DNA of 30,165 bases, taken from the NCBI RefSeq assembly GCF_004359215.1, contig NC_090612.1:6845101-6875265 (forward strand). The letters run 5' to 3'. This DNA is from Bremia lactucae (lineage: Eukaryota; Oomycota; Peronosporomycetes; Peronosporales; Peronosporaceae). The position numbers and the translations under genes are program-made. How positions within the stretch are numbered: position 1 is the first letter of the stretch; every line of letters starts with the position of its first letter. Below the pieces are notes generated by a model. It worked only from the letters and a program-made list of their open reading frames with translations. It had not been told where the DNA came from and ran no database searches. This document shows, one piece after another, positions 27,461 through 30,165 of the stretch.

Positions 27461-27790
27461 TCAAATTAAGTACTCGAGCACTTCTGTGCTAGTATAGTAT
27501 AGAAGCAGCATTGAGCCTATTATAAGCATGCACAATACTTCAATTACCATTTGGCTTTTTGGCACAAACGTCGGTGTCGAATGGGGGGATTTGCTTTCTC
27601 GTACAATTTCAGTCTCGTGCTTAGCACGAAAAATATCGTCACTGACGTCACAATGTTCCTTTGGTAAAAGCCACTGTCGTGTCACACAGTATTTGGTTCC
27701 CGGGACCAAGTCAATCTCATGACGCACACCGCTATCAGGAGCTAAAACAAACGGTGGGTTTGACACACTACGCCTTAGAATTCCTTGACT
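27461..27790 (-). pseudogene. Start of reverse transcriptase of element H
   Basis: Minus strand: DSGVRHEIDLVPGTKYCVTR, KHETEIVRESKSPHSTPTF, then after a frame change PNGN-like and YNRLNAAS-like sequence. It matches element A at 1190-1440 and breaks off near 27461; the catalytic RT core and RNase H are absent. Confidence 0.8.
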
Positions 27791-28600
27791 GAAGGCAATA
27801 TTGGATCGGTAGGATCTTAAAGGATCGATGATCCACTTCGCGCACTAAGTGCCGCCTTTAATCATCAAGGATAGCTTCATCCAGAAGCGATGATAAGTGA
27901 ACTCAGTATCTGGTCGAATGACCACCATCTCAGATAAGTCACCAGCCTTTGAGGCCTGACAAACTCATTTACAGACATTCGTCTAGATTTATAAGAGCAT
28001 GTGACGACGAGATAGCCTCAAGGCTATCACCATAGTTACACTATGAACAAGTGTATATAATTTATCGCTAACATCATTATCTGACGTGATCATGCGCTTG
28101 GCTTCTCGCCGTGTCTTATTTTTTTCCCTGCTGTCTCGATGTTTAGACGACACATCTCATAGAGGCCGGAACAAATTTTACAGGATCTACAACCTTAGTT
28201 TGCTTTCTACAAAAGCCATATGTTCAATCCGACATCCGATGAGGAGTTACGTAACACAGACTCGTTATCCAAAGAACAATTGCGTTTCAATTCAGGTGCA
28301 TAAGGCTCTCAACGTCTACGTATTCTGCCAGCAGTGTCACAATTGACGCTCAATGTGGTGACATCTCGGCCGAACTCACTCGTTGAGTTTAAACGTGCTA
28401 CTCCGCTTGCCTCTCAGAAACCCTTGATGACTCGGCCCTAGGTCCACAAACGCTTTCAGCATTCGGTGATTTGTTATCACAACGAGTATCACTCAACAGA
28501 GTCCGTGCTATTTTACCGACAAACAATGAGACACGCTCAAGGTTAATGTTCTAACATTGAAGTTGAATTACGCAGACATCCAATGGCTAATGCACTAACC
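27791..28600 (-). pseudogene. Linker of element H (family A type)
   Basis: Nucleotide similarity to 1500-2450 is evident through ggatcgatgacccatttcgcgcac-like, agataagtcaccag and cactcgacgga-like blocks, with stops in all frames. One diverged unit of the 120-bp repeat lies at about 28330-28440. Confidence 0.65.
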
Positions 28601-28619
28601 GATTCTATCAGTTACTCAC

Positions 28620-28920
28620 GCCAAAAACGCTTTTGATGTCTAGCGAAGGTGGGTTCATGACTTTCAAAAGCTTCGCTAGGAACATGGCGCATGGCGTTTT
28701 AGGTCTTAGACCACCAAATTTATGGCTCATAACGCTCAAGCCAGGCCTTACTAGGATGAGATCATATCTCGAATGCAGGTTAAGGACAAGACAGCGTTCA
28801 ATACTGTCACAGCTAAAAACCTTTATACCTTAGCTCGATGGAACTTTAGGAATGGTGACCCAAGCCCAGTAGCTAAGCGAACAGTGATCAAATCACCTTC
28901 ATGCGCTCTAAGCGCCTCAG
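28620..28920 (-). pseudogene. Protease C-terminal half of element H
   Basis: Aligns closely with 2463-2770 of element A (for example gtgggttcatgact, aggacaagacagcgtt, gctaagcgaacagtgat). The active-site half corresponding to 2770-2921 is absent, and the sequence jumps to the CCHC region. The encoded peptide is frameshifted. Confidence 0.75.
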
Positions 28921-28962
28921 CTTAAAGCTTCTCTTTCGATCTTAACGCGAGTTGCGCATTGG

Positions 28963-29004
28963 ACAAGCCGTGCGCAAGTGCTTAGTGTTCCCGCACATAT
29001 AACA
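28963..29004 (-). pseudogene. CCHC zinc knuckle of element H
   Basis: Minus strand CYMCGNTKHLRTAC keeps C-X2-C-X4-H-X4-C and matches element A's knuckle at 3101-3142. Confidence 0.8.
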
Positions 29005-29129
29005 TCTACAGATATTTCTGTGCTATTCTATAGCTTGAAGCTCTCCCTCACCTTCCTCAGCGAGGCTGAGACCCATGGTTGGGGTCTATCAGACGAATCG
29101 ATGTGCTTAGAGAGCTTATGCGGTGTTCC

Positions 29130-29450
29130 TACCTCGCTTCAAGCCTGCTCTCGCCTAAGCTCCTCCCGAGACTTATGGACGGACTCCACCGCAGCAAGGC
29201 TGTGTGCCTCGGACGCGCCTTCGCTGTCCGAGCACGAATGCCTCAAACTGCTCTAACTGAGCAACATGTTGCTCAGTTGGACTACTCAAGAGCCTCGTCA
29301 GGGCTTGTTAACCGAGTCCCTGCTTTATGTGCTCAGCAAACTGCCAATGATGTTTGGAGAGGCGAGGGAAATGAGCCCAATCGCTATTGAGGCTCATCCT
29401 CACTGACACGCTCAGAGATGCGGGTCGTGGGAAGGATTTGAAGTGCTATC
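29130..29450 (-). pseudogene. Family D gag N-terminal piece in element H
   Basis: Aligns with 11490-11815 in element D: the ggacggactcc.ccgcagca, gctgtccgagcac, gagcaacatgttgctcag and attgaggctcatcctca blocks are shared in the same orientation. It ends at the D-type LTR. The joined frame is broken, and sequence left of 29125 belongs to family A. Confidence 0.78.
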
Positions 29451-29453
29451 AAG

Positions 29454-29799
29454 TGTAGACGGGCACGTCATAACGCGGCCACGCTCTACTCAGGCAACAC
29501 TCTAGCACGGCGAGGAAGCGGTTTAACCAGCTTCTCTTGCGTGCACTGAGGTAGATGTGGTGGGCGCTTTAGCGACCTCACCCATAGCACTAATTACTTA
29601 AGTAAAGTGTCGTCAAGGGAGCGGTAATCCGGCTCCTCGTGCGCACTTACTAAGTAGAAGTAGCTTTCAGACTAATTTATATTTAATCGTATTGAATATA
29701 GAAACTTTTCTAATAAATCATAAATACCATCTCTGTAGATATGCACTTATATTGCGAGCGTATTATGTTAAATACATCGTGTCTTTGGATGACGCTAGC
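29454..29799 (-). repeat. 5' LTR of element H (D family), cut by an inserted LTR
   Basis: Matches 11829 to about 12180 (tgtag.cgggcacgtc, ctagcac.gcgaggaagcg, gcgcacttac, ggatgacgcta). It stops in the middle of the family sequence at gacgctagc, where the copia-type LTR begins. The primer-binding site to its left reads TGATAGCACTTC on the minus strand, one change from the others. Confidence 0.85.
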
Positions 29800-30165
29800 T
29801 GTAACGGGGCACTACGATTTGTACTGCTTCAGTACAAGTCCACTTCGCACTGCTTCAGTTGCGAGTGGAGCCGTTCGTTGTTTCACGTACACTAGTACGT
29901 GCAGAGGAAGACTTCTCTTTAAGGTAACTAGCTTAAAGAGTGTAAAATGAAAACTGTAATAATATAATTCAGTATCTCTTCTTTCTATCTGTTAACCTTA
30001 ACTTAATTATAAACTAATACTAAACATGCAACTGAATTCTGATCTTATCTTATCTGTCTCTCTCTTTTGTTTACATCTACGGCTGATTAGTCTGCGGAAT
30101 AGATAGATATAATGGTCTATACCTATCTATGATAAGAATTCTGAACATTACTATATAAAGTAATA
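29800..30165 (-). mobile_element. Copia-type LTR inserted in the element H LTR (runs off the window)
   Basis: The plus strand starts TGTAACGGGGCACTACG, the reverse complement of the LTR end at 19918. The match to the 19481-19918 LTR continues through the CTGAAGCAG hairpins and the gttaacagatagaaagaag block to the window end. Minus orientation; whether it is a solo LTR or belongs to a full element lies outside the window. Confidence 0.88.

Larger units (their letters stand above)
24925..29799 (-). mobile_element. Chimeric Ty3/gypsy element H (family A body, family D gag and 5' LTR)
   Basis: Right to left: a family D LTR (29799-29454), damaged primer-binding site, family D gag piece (29450-29130), then family A CCHC, half protease, linker with 120-bp unit, RT start, integrase, an opposite-strand ORF, and a family A-like LTR segment (about 25365-25100). 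The switch from D to A sequence is near 29125. Deletions remove the protease active site and most of RT-RNase H. Confidence 0.75.

Noticed and set aside
1..30165. CRISPR arrays, bacterial operons, rRNA genes
   Set aside because: No regularly spaced repeats, ribosome-binding sites or rRNA sequence seen; all evidence points to a eukaryotic nuclear genome.

Overview
This window looks like a repeat-rich, gene-poor stretch of an oomycete nuclear genome (Peronosporales type: Phytophthora or downy mildew). I infer this from three things. The Ty3/gypsy elements carry a YFDD reverse-transcriptase box followed by VHSR and a chromodomain of the kind I associate with oomycete elements. There is one intronless GH19 chitinase gene with an oomycete-like initiator (TCAYTYY) just upstream. 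There is a tRNA-derived SINE. The species cannot be fixed from sequence alone. Nearly everything else is decayed LTR retrotransposon.

Layout. 1-4571: element A, a minus-strand gypsy element cut by the window edge (RNase H, RT, linker with a 120-bp tandem repeat, protease, CCHC, gag, primer-binding site, 5' LTR). 4583-4661: long hairpin. 4662-5282: unassigned. 5283-12414: element D, a minus-strand gypsy element with both LTRs and a near-matching GATG(T/A) flank; it holds an opposite-strand ORF between integrase and 3' LTR and an AT-rich insert inside pol. 12415-14095: mostly unassigned, with one small secreted-type ORF. 14096-15011: gag and integrase fragments. 15105-17151: element E, a plus-strand gypsy 3' half with an in-place inversion in its integrase and a chromodomain at its end. 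17348-18184: GH19 chitinase, minus strand. 18988-19178: SINE with a 10-bp target duplication. 19481 to about 21240: 5' half of a plus-strand Ty1/copia element with a strongly structured leader. About 21300-24909: element F, minus-strand gypsy. About 24925-29799: element H, a minus-strand chimera of families A and D with a second opposite-strand ORF (25440-26636). 29800-30165: a copia-type LTR inserted into H's 5' LTR and running off the window.

How the parts work together. The chitinase is the only gene that looks intact. In the retroelements the order LTR, primer-binding site, gag, CCHC, protease, RT, RNase H, integrase, LTR can be followed, but each is broken by stops, frameshifts, deletions, inversion or nested insertion. 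The most unusual signals are: (1) opposite-strand ORFs between integrase and 3' LTR in two gypsy elements, one readable for about 400 codons with only three stops; (2) a nearly invariant TGGTAGCACT primer-binding site with 2-nt spacing shared by gypsy and copia elements; (3) the A/D chimera; (4) a chain of perfect stem-loops in the copia leader. Family assignments come from reading translations by eye; no database search was run.
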